Below the pieces are notes generated by a model. It was given only the letters and a program-made list of their open reading frames with translations, did not search any database and was not told where the DNA came from. Position numbers and translations under genes: made by a program. Source: Xenopus tropicalis (taxonomy: Eukaryota > Chordata > Amphibia > Anura > Pipidae). Taken from it: a DNA stretch of 64,000 nt. Below, piece by piece: positions 1-11,503 of the stretch (positions within the stretch are counted from its first letter, which is position 1; every line of letters starts with the position of its first letter). Location of the stretch: assembly GCF_000004195.4 (NCBI RefSeq), contig NC_030677.2, positions 174,270,019-174,334,018 on the forward strand, given 5' to 3'.

Positions 1-152
1 CTGGAACATCGTGTTTACAAAAAAGGAGACAAGAAATCCTGTGTTTCTTTTAATAGAGGACTCAGTGCAGCGTTTCTGTGAGTGCTTAGGACTGTATTCA
101 CATAGGCCTTTCTGATAAAGTTTACATAGTTTTTACCTTTCCTTCTCTTTAA
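1..152. mobile_element. T2-type MITE, right end (cut by window edge)
   Basis: This is the right-hand part of a non-autonomous DNA transposon. It matches two other copies in the window almost base for base (the right ends of 26262-27532 and 53988-54459), sharing the stretch from the ACAAAAAGGAGACAA-like motif through TCTGATAAAG to the terminal CTTTCCTTCTCTTTAA. The terminus ends in TTAA at 149-152, the target site typical of T2/Kolobok-type MITEs. The left end lies outside the window. It has no coding capacity. Confidence 0.8.
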
Positions 153-1027
153 AGTGCTGTAATTGTCAGTACGTTTGCATAATTGAGACAAAGAGGCACA
201 TTTATCACAAAATGTGGGGAAAAATCACACATAACCACTACTAATTTCAGCTTCAACCATTTCTGTGGTTTTTAGGTTTTTTTTTTACCAATAATTTTGA
301 CAAATATACTTTCCATTGACCTCTATGGCATCTCAACAGGCTTTTGACGGAGTTGTGTTCATTTTTTATTTTTCTTTTTGATAGTTCATCTCTTAAATAT
401 TCTGCATTATGTTCTATTGGTTTCATCTGTAAAAGAAGCCTCTGGCTGATACCAAATCGGGAAAGCCAGCAGTTCTCTACTTCTAGTGGGTATACGGCAA
501 ACAAGCGGTACCCTGTGTACATCCATCGGTTTTTGCATCGTACTGTTAGAACTACTTGTATGAGTTACAAAGGTTTACAGATGCATTTCATTTCTAGCTG
601 TTTTAAGGTTCAAATGTGTTGTTACTTAAGGAATGTCCCTAAAGGGGTTCCTCATTCATGTGGTGGGAAAGTAATTTTTGCTGTATCTGTGGGCTGTTAT
701 GCATTAATCAGATATATGATGTTGTGCAATAAAATATTTGCTTAAAGTCACAAGTGTAGACCAAATGTTTAAATATAATTTATCATAATTTTCTTTGTGT
801 GATGACAGTGGAATACATGTTCTCACACATTCATTGTAGTATACTTCTGTTTAATTTAGATAGAACATGATCTCACTTGCATGCCCTTGCCTCTCCATCA
901 GTGTAGCCCAGTGCACAGAACCTGGAGAGACTGACACTTGCCTGTATTCACAGAGGACAGAAATTAAAGGTGTAGGGAGTAAGTAAATGTTGGGTCATTG
1001 TCTCAGCAAAGGCAATGCTTTATGTTG
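153..1027. other. Unannotated AT-rich DNA
   Basis: I see no repeat signature or gene. Small frames on both strands (253-522 minus, 344-745 plus) overlap each other antisense, have no recognisable domain, and are of a length expected by chance. Confidence 0.6.
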
Positions 1028-1030
1028 TTA

Positions 1031-1031
1031 T

Positions 1032-1077
<46 letters not shown>

Positions 1078-1088
1078 GTATATATGTA
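1031..1088. repeat. (CA)n/(TA)n microsatellite
   Basis: A short CA run passes into an alternating TA tract interrupted by TG steps. It is a simple dinucleotide repeat that can adopt cruciform or slipped structures and is likely length-polymorphic. Confidence 0.95.
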
Positions 1089-3718
1089 GCTGTGGATGGT
1101 GGGAAAACAATTTGGTTTGAAGTTCCATGCCAATAGATTATCACTTCTTGCCCTTAAATAATATGGTTACAAAAAGAATAATTTGTGAACATTTTTACTT
1201 TTGTGTCTGACTTTCTTGCGAAATGTACTGAATGTACTGTAGAAGCAGTAAACAGATTGTCTGCATCTTTTTTATGCCCTTCTCTAACTTCTCCAAAAAT
1301 GTTAGCCTCTTCAAAACCTTCCCATGAATATGGATATTTACTCTTAACCCATGTTGTCATCTTTTGCTGTTATATTATGTTCAACAATTTCTGGAAGACC
1401 TTTTGCACTTAAATGTCAAAAATAATGGCTTAAGCAATCAGACACAATTTGGTTTGCTCAACTGAACTGCATCTTTCCTGTAGCAGTGATTAATTTAAGT
1501 GAGGTTTGACAGTGATAATGTGACTCAAGTGTCTAAAGGTGCACATAAAACAATTGTCGACAATAGAAAACAGTATAAAGTACATTCTGTTTGCACAAAA
1601 TATATTGTTTTTTACTTTTTTGTTGGTGCGGGCTGTTTTGTGTTTAACATTGGTAACAGTTGTTAATTCTGTTATCTATTGAGACTCCAGTTTTTTATTT
1701 GTTAAAGGAACAAATACATGCAGCAAAGACATTCTGGTGCAATAGTGCATTTGTCACAGCTTTTCTTCAAGCTTACACATTTTTTTATTGCAGATTTTTA
1801 TAGCCCATTACCATTTATAGAAAAATATATTATACAGCTTTATAGCTACTCAGGATTTTGCATGGTGACTTGTGGCATTAATGGCACAATGCTTGCTGTA
1901 ATAAAACAACAATCTTTTTACACAGCTATGTAAATATGCCCCTTAATTTTTGTTTAATATATTTTGCTGTGAATTTTCATATGTATTTATAATAGATGAT
2001 CCAGACTGACATCCATGTACTTTGGATTTTGGTTTTAAAAAAATATTTTAATGCACCATACAGGCCAATATAAGAAGTGACTTGGTCACGTTTCGCTTCA
2101 GTAAAAAATTTGCAAAACTTTAAAAACAAGTTTGCGAAATAGCGACACGTGCATCATTTTTTTGGTGACTGACCATAACAACTGGCTCAATGCTCTCTTT
2201 ACCATATATACTGCAAATACAGGAGGACCATATTATAAAGGGGCAGGGTGGGAAGGGTCCATGATATCAGGGGTAGAGTTGTGATGCAAATGGGGCAGAG
2301 GCATGTTGTTGTGGTCCACATCCAGGCAAATAGTGTCTAGAGTGGGCTAGAGAAGGAGCTGGGAGAGGGGATTGGAGGAGGGCTGTGGGCGAATCAGAAT
2401 CGGCTGACAATAACTTACAAATTTACCCCAAATATATTGCTGTTAAATTTGTATTACTGGTCCCAGCACTGGCTGGTATTTTATAAGCTAGGTACTTGCA
2501 AACATATAATGTATGCTTTATGGGTGGATGTGGACATTCACAGAATTGTGCCAAGCTCATCCTGTATAAGTATGCTTGTAACATCTTAAAATGGGACAGA
2601 TATTGAGAAGAGTTAAAGATTACTTTAAGCATACCCCTGCTAAGCAACCTACTTTTTACTGTCAGATTTATAAAGTTTTTGAAGTGAAGGAATTCAAAAA
2701 AACATTTTTATCATTTTTCAGGAAGGTTGAATTTTAGACAGTATGAAATATATACTGCTGATAAGATTTATTAATCCTGTTCAATGTAAATGTGGTCGAG
2801 CTTAATCTGGAGCATATCATTGGAGTAAACTCAGTGGAAAGGAATGTTGATTCCAGGTCCTGGGCTATGTAAAGGGTATATTGGAAATGTGCGTGTGTGT
2901 ATATATTTTTTCCCTGGTTCTCTATCACTTAAATTGGCCGGATTTCTCGGGCCCTACTTCGTAGCAGTAACAATGCAAAAATAAATTAATACAAATTTAA
3001 ATTTAGCCTGCAATACTTGGAAATCCCTTGTGACAATGCATTAATGACTTCCTGATTTAGAGACTCTGGGCTGTGCCTGAGGCCTCAGAGTCCTTTGAGG
3101 ATTATTATTTTGGAAATATGGAACTGGTAGAGTCACATAATTGCAAAGCAAGCACTCTCCTGACCCATTTGTAATGCACAGTTGGGAGGAAATAAACAGG
3201 ACAAAACTCACACCATGTGGTTTACACATTTTGTCATTGAATATTAAAGATCTCACAAACATACAGCTTGCTGTTTTTATCTGATTACCTTTCCTCATGC
3301 TATCTCTCTATTTACTTTCATTGTGATATCTCTCTATTTACTCTCTCTCTATTTAGCTTATTAGCTTAAAGCAGATAGGTGGAGATATAGTGGGTTGATG
3401 TGTTTATAATGTTACAAATTGTTTAGGTTCAGGTGACTGTGATCCTCAGGTGAGCCAGTGGCAACAAGGTGTGAGCATCTGGTTTAGACCATAACTTATG
3501 TCTTTCTTTGGCTATGTTGCCTATCTTAGAGTTCTAGTTAGCCATGTGTTCCCCTTACATTGTGAATGATAGCGGCAGTTGGCAAGATACTTAAAACTCA
3601 TTTCTCCTTTTTTCCCTAAATGTTTTTTTTGTTTTTTTAAGCCATGGCATTTCTTGGCTAAAATGATAACATTGGGCTCTGGTTGGCTCCTGTATTGAAT
3701 TCCTTCATCAAGACCCTG
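1089..3718. other. Unannotated DNA with one hAT-like fragment
   Basis: No gene is seen. Around 2084-2170 there is a degraded fragment with the GTTTCGCTTC ... TTTGCGAAATAGCGA ... GCATCATTTTTTTGG pattern. This belongs to the same frog family as the hAT-like element at 53929-54576. The stretch 3300-3360 is CT-rich (repeated ATCTCTCTATTTA). The rest shows no structure I can name. Confidence 0.5.
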
Positions 3719-5888
3719 TAACATAGTAACATAGTAACATAGTAAGTTGGGTTGAAAAAAGACATACGTCCATCAAGTTCAACCATAATGCCTATACCTA
3801 ACCTGCCTAACTACAAGTTGATCCAGAGGAAGGCAAAAAACCCCATCTGAAGCCTCTCTAATTTGCCTCAGAGGGGAAAAAATTCCTTCCTGACTCCAAG
3901 ATGGCAATCGGACCAGTCCCTGTATCAACTTGTACTAAGAGCTATCTCCCATAACCGTGTATTCCCTCACTTGCTAAGAATCCATCCAGCCCCTTCTTAA
4001 AGCTATATAATGTATCAGCCAGTACGACTGATTCGGGGAGGGAATTCCACAACTTCACAGCTCTCACTGTAAAAAATCCTTTCCGAATATTTAAATGGAA
4101 CCTCCCTTCTTCTAAACGGAGTGGGTGCCCTCGTGTCCGTTGGAAGGACCTACTGGTAAATAAAACATTAGAGAGGTTATTATATGATCCCCTTATATAT
4201 TTATACATAGTTATCATGTCACCTCTTAAGCGCCTCTTCTCCAGTGTAAACAGACCCAACTTGGCCAGTCTTTCTTCATAACCGAGACTTTCCATACCCT
4301 TTACCAGCTTAGTTGCCCTTCTCTGGACCCTCTCTAACTCAATAATGTCCCGTTTGAGCACTGGAGACCAAAACTGAACAGCATATTCTAGATGGGGCCT
4401 TACCAGTGCTCTGTAAAGGGGAAGAATAACCCCCTCCTCCCGTGAATCTATACCCCTTTTAATACAGCTCAGAACCTTGTTTGCCCTTGCAGCTGCTGCC
4501 TGGCATTGCTTGCTACAGCCAAGTTTATTATCTACAAGGACTCCAAGATCCTTCTCCATTATGGATTTGCCTAGTGCAGTCCCATTAAGGGTATACGGGG
4601 CTTGCATATTTTTACATCCCAGGTGCATGACCTTACATTTATCCACATTAAATCTCATCTGCCACTTAGCTGCCCAGATTGCCAGTTGGTCAAGATCCTG
4701 CTGCAGGGATGTCACATCCTGGATAGAATTGACTGGTCTGCAGAGTTTTGTGTCATCTGCAAACACTGATACATTACTCATAATACCCTCCCCTAAGTCA
4801 TTTATGAACAAATTAAACAAAAGTGGACCCAGTACAGAACCCTGAGGGACCCCACTGAGAACCTTACTCCAAGTAGAGAATGTGCCATTAACAACCACCC
4901 TCTGTACCCGATCCTGTAGCCAGTTTTCTATCCATGTGCAAACGACTTCACTAAGACCAATAGACCTTAGCTTAGAAAGCAGTCGTTTGTGGGGAACGGT
5001 ATCAAATGCTTTGGCAAAATCCAAATAGATTATATCTACTGCATCCCCACTGTCCAGCTTCTTACTTACCTCATCATAAAAAGCAATTAAATTGGTCTGA
5101 CATGACCTGTCCTTCATAAAGCCATGCTGATTACTGCTCATAATGCCATTCTCCACTACATAATTTTGAATGTGATCCCTTAACAAGCCTTCAAATAACT
5201 TGCCCACCACGGATGTCAAACTTACAGGCCTATAATTGCCAGGCTGAGATCTTATTCCCTTTTTAAATATGGGAGTGACATTCGCCTTCTTCCAATCACT
5301 AGGTACCATACCTGATGAAAGAGAGTCTGAGAATATCAGAAACAAGGGCCACTGCAATTCTGCCCCTAGCTCTCTCAGTACCCGAGGGTGTATTCCATCT
5401 GGCCCAGGTGCCTTGTTTACATTTATCGTGTGTAACCCTTTAAGCACCATATCCTGTGCCAACCACTGTGTAGTTGGAGCTGAGGCAACAGTGAAGCTAT
5501 TGGGTGAGACTTGGCCCACTGGCTCCTCTACTGTATACACAGAAGAAAAGAACTGGTTAAGCACATCTGCCTTTTCTGTATCCGCTGTAACCATATTGTT
5601 ATTATAACTCAATGGGGCCACACCCTCAACCTGCATCTTTTTACTATTAATATACTTAAAAAACTTTTTGGGGTTAGTCTTGGCCTCGGCCGCGATGCGC
5701 TCCTCATTTTCTATCTTTGCCTTCCGGATTGCTGTTTTACAACACTTGTTATAGTGTTTATATTCATTAAACGCAGCTACTGTCCCCTCTGACTTATATT
5801 TCTTAAAAGCTTTCCTTTTTTTCCCTATTAACTTCTGGATTAAAACAATGGCAGCAACACTCTGTACTGTTCCATGTTTCTATGTTTA
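3719..5888 (-). mobile_element. CR1-type LINE, 5'-truncated, 3' end intact
   Basis: A non-LTR retrotransposon lies on the minus strand. It keeps the reverse transcriptase half of ORF2 and the 3' untranslated tail but lacks ORF1 and the endonuclease. The 3' end (low coordinates) carries repeated ACATAGTA units at 3720-3744, the short tandem terminus typical of the CR1/L2 clade, and the next bases are the conserved frog CR1 3' sequence. The frame is open right up to about 5880, so the break at the 5' end looks like ordinary truncation during target-primed reverse transcription. The lack of frame damage suggests a fairly recent insertion. Confidence 0.92.
3942..5636 (-). CDS. CR1 LINE ORF2 reverse transcriptase (fragment)
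   Basis: This 564-residue open frame encodes a LINE reverse transcriptase, which copies element RNA into the genome by target-primed reverse transcription. Visible RT motifs in order are KAPGPDG at residues 75-81, NYRPVSLTS at 134-142, QHGF at 170-173, LDFAKAFD at 205-212, GVPQGSVLGP at 262-271 and the catalytic FADD at 292-295. After these come the thumb and a CR1-type C-terminal region ending in a basic, aromatic tail. The first Met is internal: the frame stays open upstream to about 5880 with lysine-rich CR1-like sequence, so the true protein start is missing with the endonuclease domain. All catalytic aspartates are present, but without the endonuclease it cannot move itself. Not a host gene. 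Confidence 0.93.
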   Translation of the reverse strand: MQVEGVAPLSYNNNMVTADTEKADVLNQFFSSVYTVEEPVGQVSPNSFTVASAPTTQWLAQDMVLKGLHTINVNKAPGPDGIHPRVLRELGAELQWPLFLIFSDSLSSGMVPSDWKKANVTPIFKKGIRSQPGNYRPVSLTSVVGKLFEGLLRDHIQNYVVENGIMSSNQHGFMKDRSCQTNLIAFYDEVSKKLDSGDAVDIIYLDFAKAFDTVPHKRLLSKLRSIGLSEVVCTWIENWLQDRVQRVVVNGTFSTWSKVLSGVPQGSVLGPLLFNLFINDLGEGIMSNVSVFADDTKLCRPVNSIQDVTSLQQDLDQLAIWAAKWQMRFNVDKCKVMHLGCKNMQAPYTLNGTALGKSIMEKDLGVLVDNKLGCSKQCQAAAARANKVLSCIKRGIDSREEGVILPLYRALVRPHLEYAVQFWSPVLKRDIIELERVQRRATKLVKGMESLGYEERLAKLGLFTLEKRRLRGDMITMYKYIRGSYNNLSNVLFTSRSFQRTRGHPLRLEEGRFHLNIRKGFFTVRAVKLWNSLPESVVLADTLYSFKKGLDGFLASEGIHGYGR

Positions 5889-6705
5889 TTTGCTGCAATT
5901 TTCTTCTGCTATGCAATGCTCTTCTATGCTCTCTTGTTCTGTTTTGGCTTTCACTCTCCTGCACGTGTGCCTGCGTCTCAGCATTGAGGGAAGACAGAAG
6001 AAGCCAAAGAAGATAGCGTCAAGGAGCGTTGACAGAAATACCATGGGCAGTGCAGTTGCAAAAAGGCGCACCAACCCCTGTAAATTATAATAACTGGGGG
6101 GGGGGGGGTCCAAAATTTTGGCACCTGTGATTATACTTTTATATCAAAATACATTTCAGTGTATGTATCTCAGAATGTGGGGGGCTGCCACTTGCCATAG
6201 TGTCCTGTTGATTTTGACATGTTTATTATTGACTGGTTTGCTTTTTCTCTGCAATAATAAATCCTTTTGTGTTATCAATGCTCCATATTATGTAATGACC
6301 CCCTTTTCCAAAAAGGCTGTGTCCAATGTATTTTAATTGTTTCGGTCCTGGCTTTTGTACAGGTATTTACGTTTTTAAATCATTAGATATTGCTAAGAGA
6401 TTGTATTGCTTCTGCCTGGTAACTATATTTAGTATCCATAGTACCTGGAGTTGTGTTCGCTCAGTGAACCATTTCAGGTTAGAAATTTTAGGAATATGTT
6501 TGCATGCATCTTATCATTAGCAGAAGAGAAATGAATGTAGTCGTTATTAAAATCACATTTGAAAACAAAAGGTTGCAAGTAAATAATGTAACTCAAGCTG
6601 AAAGTTTGTAAAGAGTTTTTTTTGTGTTTTTAAAAATGTCACTGGATTTCACAGTCATCTAAAAAAGAAAAGCGCAACCAGTTCTTTTTACACTTCAGGA
6701 TGGTT
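5889..6705. other. Unannotated DNA with a poly-G tract
   Basis: No gene or repeat is recognised. A homopolymer of about 12 G residues lies near 6097-6109. Small frames here (5848-6090 plus, 5886-6113 minus) are antisense to each other and lack any domain. Confidence 0.5.
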
Positions 6706-7013
6706 GTACAAGTATGGGACCTGGGATATTCCAGATAAGGGATCTTTCCATAATTTGGATCTCCATAACGTAAGTCTGCTAAAATTCATTTAAATATTGA
6801 AAAAACCTAATTGGCTTGTTTTGCCTTGAATAAGTATGAATAATATCTTAGTTGGGATCAAGTTCAAGGTATTGTATTATTATTACAGAGGAAAAGGAAA
6901 TCATTTTTGAAAATTAGAAATATTTGCTTATAATGGAGTCTATGGGAGATGGTCTTCCCGTAATTTGAAACTTTCTGGATAACGGGTTTCTGGGTAAGAG
7001 ATTCCATACCTAT
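6706..7013 (+). mobile_element. CAGGTATGGGACC inverted-repeat MITE, copy 1
   Basis: This copy belongs to a short non-autonomous element that appears about nine times in the window. It opens with GTATGGGACCTGGGATATTC and closes with GAGATTCCATACCTATA. The middle has the family's TATCTTAGTTGGGATCAAG and ATAATGGAGTCTATGGGAGA blocks. The ends are near-complementary inverted repeats that can fold back. I cannot assign a superfamily because no clear target-site duplication is visible. Confidence 0.85.
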
Positions 7014-7096
7014 AATATAGTATATTTAGTATTCATATTAGGCTGGAACTTGATTTCTCTCTGGGATTTACATTCTATTATAGGAGGAGCTCTCCT

Positions 7097-7523
7097 TTAA
7101 ATTAACTTTTAGTATTTTAGTAACGTTAAGTATTAGGATGCTATTCTGAAACAATTTGCAATTGGTCTTAATTATTTATTTGTGTTTATTTGTGTTATTT
7201 AGCTTTATATTCAGTAACTCTTTATTTTGGAATTTCAGCAGCTATATGGTTGCTAGAGTCTAAATTACACTGACATCTAGGCAGTGGTTCAAATAAGAAC
7301 TGTAATATGAATAGGAGTAGGTCTGAACAGAAGGATAAGTAACAAAAAGTAATAATAACAATGAAACTGTAGCCACTGACTCCCTTTTGAAAGGTAGAAA
7401 AAGTCAGAAGAGGAAAGCAAATAATTCAAAAACTCTAAGAAATGAAGAAAAAAATGAAGACCAATTAAAAAGTTGCTAAGAATAGGCCATTCTATAACAA
7501 TTATTGGTAAACCACCCCTTTAA
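7097..7523. mobile_element. T2/TTAA-type MITE with ACTTTTAGTAT end
   Basis: The element is bounded by TTAA at 7097-7100 and 7520-7523. Its ends are TTAAATTAACTTTTAG on the left and GGTAAACCACCCCTTTAA on the right. Internal blocks (GACAATTTGCAATTGGTCTT, AATTCAAAAACT, CCATTCTATAACA) are characteristic of a very common frog repeat. TTAA flanks fit the Kolobok/T2 or piggyBac target preference. It is non-coding. Confidence 0.75.
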
Positions 7524-8900
7524 CCATAGATTCCATGGGACAGTGCAGAACACACACCAATTAATATGTTGTCGCCATGCTCTTAAACTCATTCCCATGC
7601 ATCTGATAATGTTATTTTTTTTACGTACTTTTTAGTTAATACACACTATTTCAAAAATAAAAATATTCTAAATCTTTATATTATGTCAAAGGTTTCCCTT
7701 GTTGAAAAGCTGTGTTAATATAATTGTTATTTTCAAATATATCCTAAATAGCAAGCACAAGCCTGAGATACAGATCACTGTCTTTATTACCTGTTCAGAT
7801 TGAACTGAATCTAGAATCTTTTGATTTCGGCACGTCGTTGTCAAGCTACTTTAAATGTATGATAAATGAAGCCCTGTAAATAGTAAAAATATGAGCAAGG
7901 TGATTAATTCTGACAATTTTCATGTTAGAAACTTGAGATGATAAATATCTCCCGTGATTAGTTATTCATTTAGAGCAGGGGATTTGCCTTCATGTTAAAG
8001 TATTTTATGAATAGTGGCATAAAAAAATTTATCATAGGATAGGTACATGCATTAAATCAAATGAGAAATTGTCTGGCTTTCTGAACTTGACAGTTTGGTT
8101 GGAAATGAACACATTTGTGCTCAACTTCTAGGGCCTCATACATGCTAAAGGCTTGCATTCAACTCTGCCAGCCAAGAGCTAGATGGCCAGTCAGCCATAT
8201 AAAATAAGACCACAATATGCCAAAAGGGCTATGTTTAAAATATCTGATCCAATCTGATCATGAGTGACTAACAGAGGTATAGATTGCTACCTCTTTGATC
8301 CAACCCAGTCCGTGAAACCAACAACTTAATGACTAATTGGCACTGAAAGGGAATCCCAATGAAAGACATAGGAATTGTGCAGTCCATGCAATTATACAAG
8401 CTCCTTTGCAAAACCAAATGCAATAAAATTTCCATTTACTCCACTTGACATATCAAAATAATCAGTGAGATTCAGCAGAGCGAACAAGACATGCGTAATG
8501 GAATGCAGCCTTATTAAATGGTTATGGATTTCGGCAAAAAGAAATCTGGATGATTTTAAAAGCATTCTGCCTTGATCATTTAGCGCTGTTCTGTTTCTCA
8601 TGTTCTTCACTTACTGTGACACACTGACAGCACTGATCTTGTTTCTGCTTAGTATAAACAAACTTGTACATATAGTTCTCAAAAGAATATAAAAAGACTT
8701 TAAATACACGAATGCTCAAATGAAGTGGAACCATACTGGCTCCCAAATACTTAGCTCCTAAATAGAAGTTGGCTTCTGAGCGCTAAAGGGATTGGAAGAT
8801 ACACATTAGAACACACAAAACATTACTAAGTGCTGAAATGTTTGGTACAGGTATGATGAAACACTGCAGTAGCTGGTTCCTTCAAATATGCAGAGTCACC
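7524..8900. other. Unannotated low-repeat stretch
   Basis: No gene and no clear repeat. The part at about 8430-8600 is less AT-monotonous than its surroundings and carries no transposon signature, so it is a reasonable place to test for a conserved non-coding element. The sequence alone cannot show conservation. Confidence 0.4.
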
Positions 8901-9435
8901 ACTCAAGGGCAACTCCACCCAAACACAACTTAAGCTTTTTAAAAAGTAAACATAATTTCAATCAACTTTGCAATACACATCATTCAAACAAATATGCAGC
9001 CTTTTTATGATTTTAATGTAATAATTTGTTTTGGAACAGTTACCTAAGCCCCACCCCCTGTTCTCCTGCTGATCTGGCTGACTACATTGAGACTCAAATA
9101 AACTGTACATGTAGTCGACTGTCCTCAACCTGCCTCCTCTCACATCCCACAATTCCCTGCACACATGATGTCAATAAAGAAAGTATTATTACAGAGCAAT
9201 GCATTATGGGTTATGTAGTTCCTGTATGCTGTCTGTAAGCTGTGAAGAAGTTGTTACAATTTATAACATCAGTGTATAAAACAGTTTGCATGACGCAGCT
9301 TTATATGCTGCAAAAAGCTGAAACCCCCAAACATGATAGGAAATACTTTGTGCACTATTATGTATATGGAAGACCCTGAAGTTTAGCTTTATGTCTAATT
9401 GTTTTTTTTTAGACATAATTGTGTCATTTTTCACC
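8901..9435. mobile_element. T2-type MITE (AACTCCACCC end), degraded
   Basis: The left terminus reads CTCAAGGGCAACTCCACCCA, a mutated form of a TTAAAGGGG-AACTCCACCC end. It is followed by family-typical blocks: ACAACTTAAGCTTTTT, CTGTTCTCCTGCTGA, CATCCCACAATTCCCTGCAC and CATTATGGGTTATGTAGTT. The right terminal repeat is not intact, so the right boundary is approximate. Frames at 8958-9164 and 9026-9238 are shadows of this repeat. Confidence 0.6.
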
Positions 9436-9579
9436 TTATACCAAGTGTTTTTGATACCTACGTTCTGGGCCTAGTCAAGCTGATCCAATGTGCAAACAAT
9501 TGGTTCATAAAGTTGGGCCTATGGAGACCTGTCAACAAGGACCATATCAGTGCACTGATGCAAATGTAAGATGCTGATT

Positions 9580-9692
9580 AGGTCCCTTTAGACCAAGTTG
9601 GTGACTTACACATATATGTATGCGGCCCAGTGCAAGGCCCACCAGACCAATATCTGGCCAAAAATCAGCTGCCGACTTGGTCTGAAGGGACC
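9580..9692. repeat. Hairpin-forming inverted repeat
   Basis: GGTCCCTTTAGACCAAGTTG begins at 9581 and is answered by the reverse-complementary block CCGACTTGGTCTGAAGGGAC from 9672, with only two mismatches over 21 bases and about 70 bases between. It probably belongs to the interior of a degraded DNA element spanning roughly 9440-9740, whose ends I cannot fix. Confidence 0.65.
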
Positions 9693-10446
9693 TACTTGGC
9701 AGCTAAAATTTTCTGCCTTTAGTATGGCTACCTTTAGAATCCTCTGGATTTAGTGGGCGCAATCCTTTGAGGTGGTTTGGCAAGTGAATCATTTCAAAGG
9801 TTAAACGTAGGCAAAGTTTACCACAGAAATTAGGAAATAGATTGCATAATAAGTTGTTTTTTTCTTAAACTTTGTGCATTTCATACATTTGTGTAAAACT
9901 GCAAAGATATTAATATTATGTAAGTCATATGACTTTTCTGCATTACCAGAATAGAAAGGCTGAAATACCTACACTAATTAGTCCTTGATATAGTCATCCC
10001 CGGCTGTTCTAACATGAATGGCTCGGCTGCTTTGCAGTAAATCCTAGGACAGGTCCTTGTAATATCCTTATAAGATGCAACCAAAGTAGCCATAAGCGCC
10101 AATGAGAAATCCAAAATGTTTAAATTAAACCGAAAGAAATAAGTAAAAAAGCTGATAAGAGGGAATTTCTGCTTTAAGTACAAGGTAATTACTTTGGTCA
10201 ATTAGAAGTGTTTAAACATTCATCATTTCCTTTTACTCCCTGTTCATTAAATAGATTTTGTTTGTGTTTGCAGTACAGGCTCATAATGATGTTTTACATC
10301 AGCTCTGCAAACCCTGTTGAATTAATCAGAGGCATGTAACATTGGGAAGGATTTTAATGGACATTGGGCGATAAATGTCAGTTTGGATACTGAGATGGAT
10401 GTATGAGACTATATAGTATCTAGTAGAGATAATGCTAAAGTAACTG

Positions 10447-10510
10447 GACTCGCTTAGGAATCTTGAGAATGTTTCATCACTCATCCGAGCGGCTTCTTCA
10501 GTTTAACATG
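10447..10510 (-). mobile_element. Penelope-like relic with hammerhead-like core
   Basis: Read on the minus strand, the sequence gives CTGAAGAA, then a hairpin GCCGCTC-GGAT-GAGTGAT, then GAAAC, followed by TTCTCAAGATTCC and GAGTCCAGTTAC. The order CUGA-GA, stem II, GAAAC resembles the conserved core of the hammerhead motifs known in Penelope-like retroelements, and the flanking text matches a repeat seen widely in fish and frogs. The stem has two substitutions and the full three-stem fold is not shown, so ribozyme activity is not implied. Confidence 0.4.
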
Positions 10511-10592
10511 AATATCGTTTTAGACTTGTAACTGCCGGTTCTGTATATCATGACATGGATGAATAGAAATGTGTATAGGCATGCCAGACTAT

Positions 10593-11063
10593 GGGGCTGA
10601 TTTACTTACCCACGAACGGGTCGAATGGAGTCCGATTGCGTTTTTTTCGTAATGATCGGTACTTTGCGATTTTTTCGTATGTTTTGCGATTTTTTCGGAT
10701 TCTTTACGAATTTTTCGGATCCAATACGATTTTTGCGTAAAAACGCGAGTTTTCCTATCCATTACGAAAGTTGCGTAAAAAGTTGCGCATTTTGCGTAGC
10801 GTTAAAACTTACGCGAAAAGTTGCGCATTTTTCGTAGCGTTAAAACTTAACGCTACGAAAAATGCGCAACTTTTCGCGTAAGTACGCAACTTTCGTAATG
10901 GATACGAAAAACTCGCGTTTTTACGCAAAAATCGTATTGGATCCGAAAAATTCGTACAGAATCCGAAAAAATCGCAAAACATACGAAAAAGTCGCAAAAT
11001 ATTCGTTTTCAAGTCGGAACTTTTCCAATTCGGGTCGGATTCGTGGGTTAGTAAATCAGCCCC
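10593..11063. mobile_element. Palindromic Harbinger-like MITE
   Basis: The element runs from GGGGCTGATTTAC to GTAAATCAGCCCC and is flanked by TAT on both sides (10590-10592 and 11064-11066). Nearly the whole length is one palindrome. Around the centre the arms 10807-10843 and 10847-10883 match perfectly over 37 bases with a 3-base loop, and imperfect pairing continues outward. It is rich in TTCG/CGAA steps, giving it far more CpG than its surroundings. The small frames 10625-10837, 10809-11012 and 10862-11167 are products of the palindrome, not genes. A 3-bp duplication fits PIF/Harbinger-type MITEs. Confidence 0.85.
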
Positions 11064-11350
11064 TATGTGTTTGCCAGCATCTACTTATATATTTTTTTGA
11101 TTACAGAGAAAAAATAGTATTTGGTTTTGCTGAGTTAAAATTAATAAGCATATTCAATACACATTAGGCGATGGTCTTTATGTCACTATGATTTCTCTGA
11201 AGGTAAATCACATTGTGTCCTAAACATCCATATAATTGTGTAATGTTAATAGATAATACTGGAACAAATAACAATGAACTTTTCTTTTATATTCATAGCT
11301 AAATAAACCAGTGATGTAACTGACCAGATTTGTTGCCCTAACATGAATGA

Positions 11351-11503
11351 ACACAGGTCTGGCCTTTGATAGGCCCTGGCATTTTAAGTAGACAGAGGCC
11401 CAAGCAGCCCCCACCAGCCCAATAAATAGTGGCTGTCTATGGCATCTTACAGCAGCCCCTCTGGCATTTGCCAGAATCCACAGATTGCCATTCCGGGTTT
11501 GAA
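11351..11503. mobile_element. Degraded DNA-transposon fragment
   Basis: The blocks CAGCAGCCCCTCTGGCATTT and GCCAGAATCCACAGATTGCC, followed by ATTCCGGGTTTG, match the end of a common frog repeat whose opposite strand starts CAAACCCGGAATGGCAATCT. The CAnnCCGGAnTGG end style suggests a hAT-related element. The left part is degraded and no duplication is seen. Confidence 0.45.

Noticed and set aside
4477..5607. Plus-strand frames antisense to the CR1 reverse transcriptase
   Set aside because: They are antisense shadows of a strong, motif-bearing minus-strand frame.
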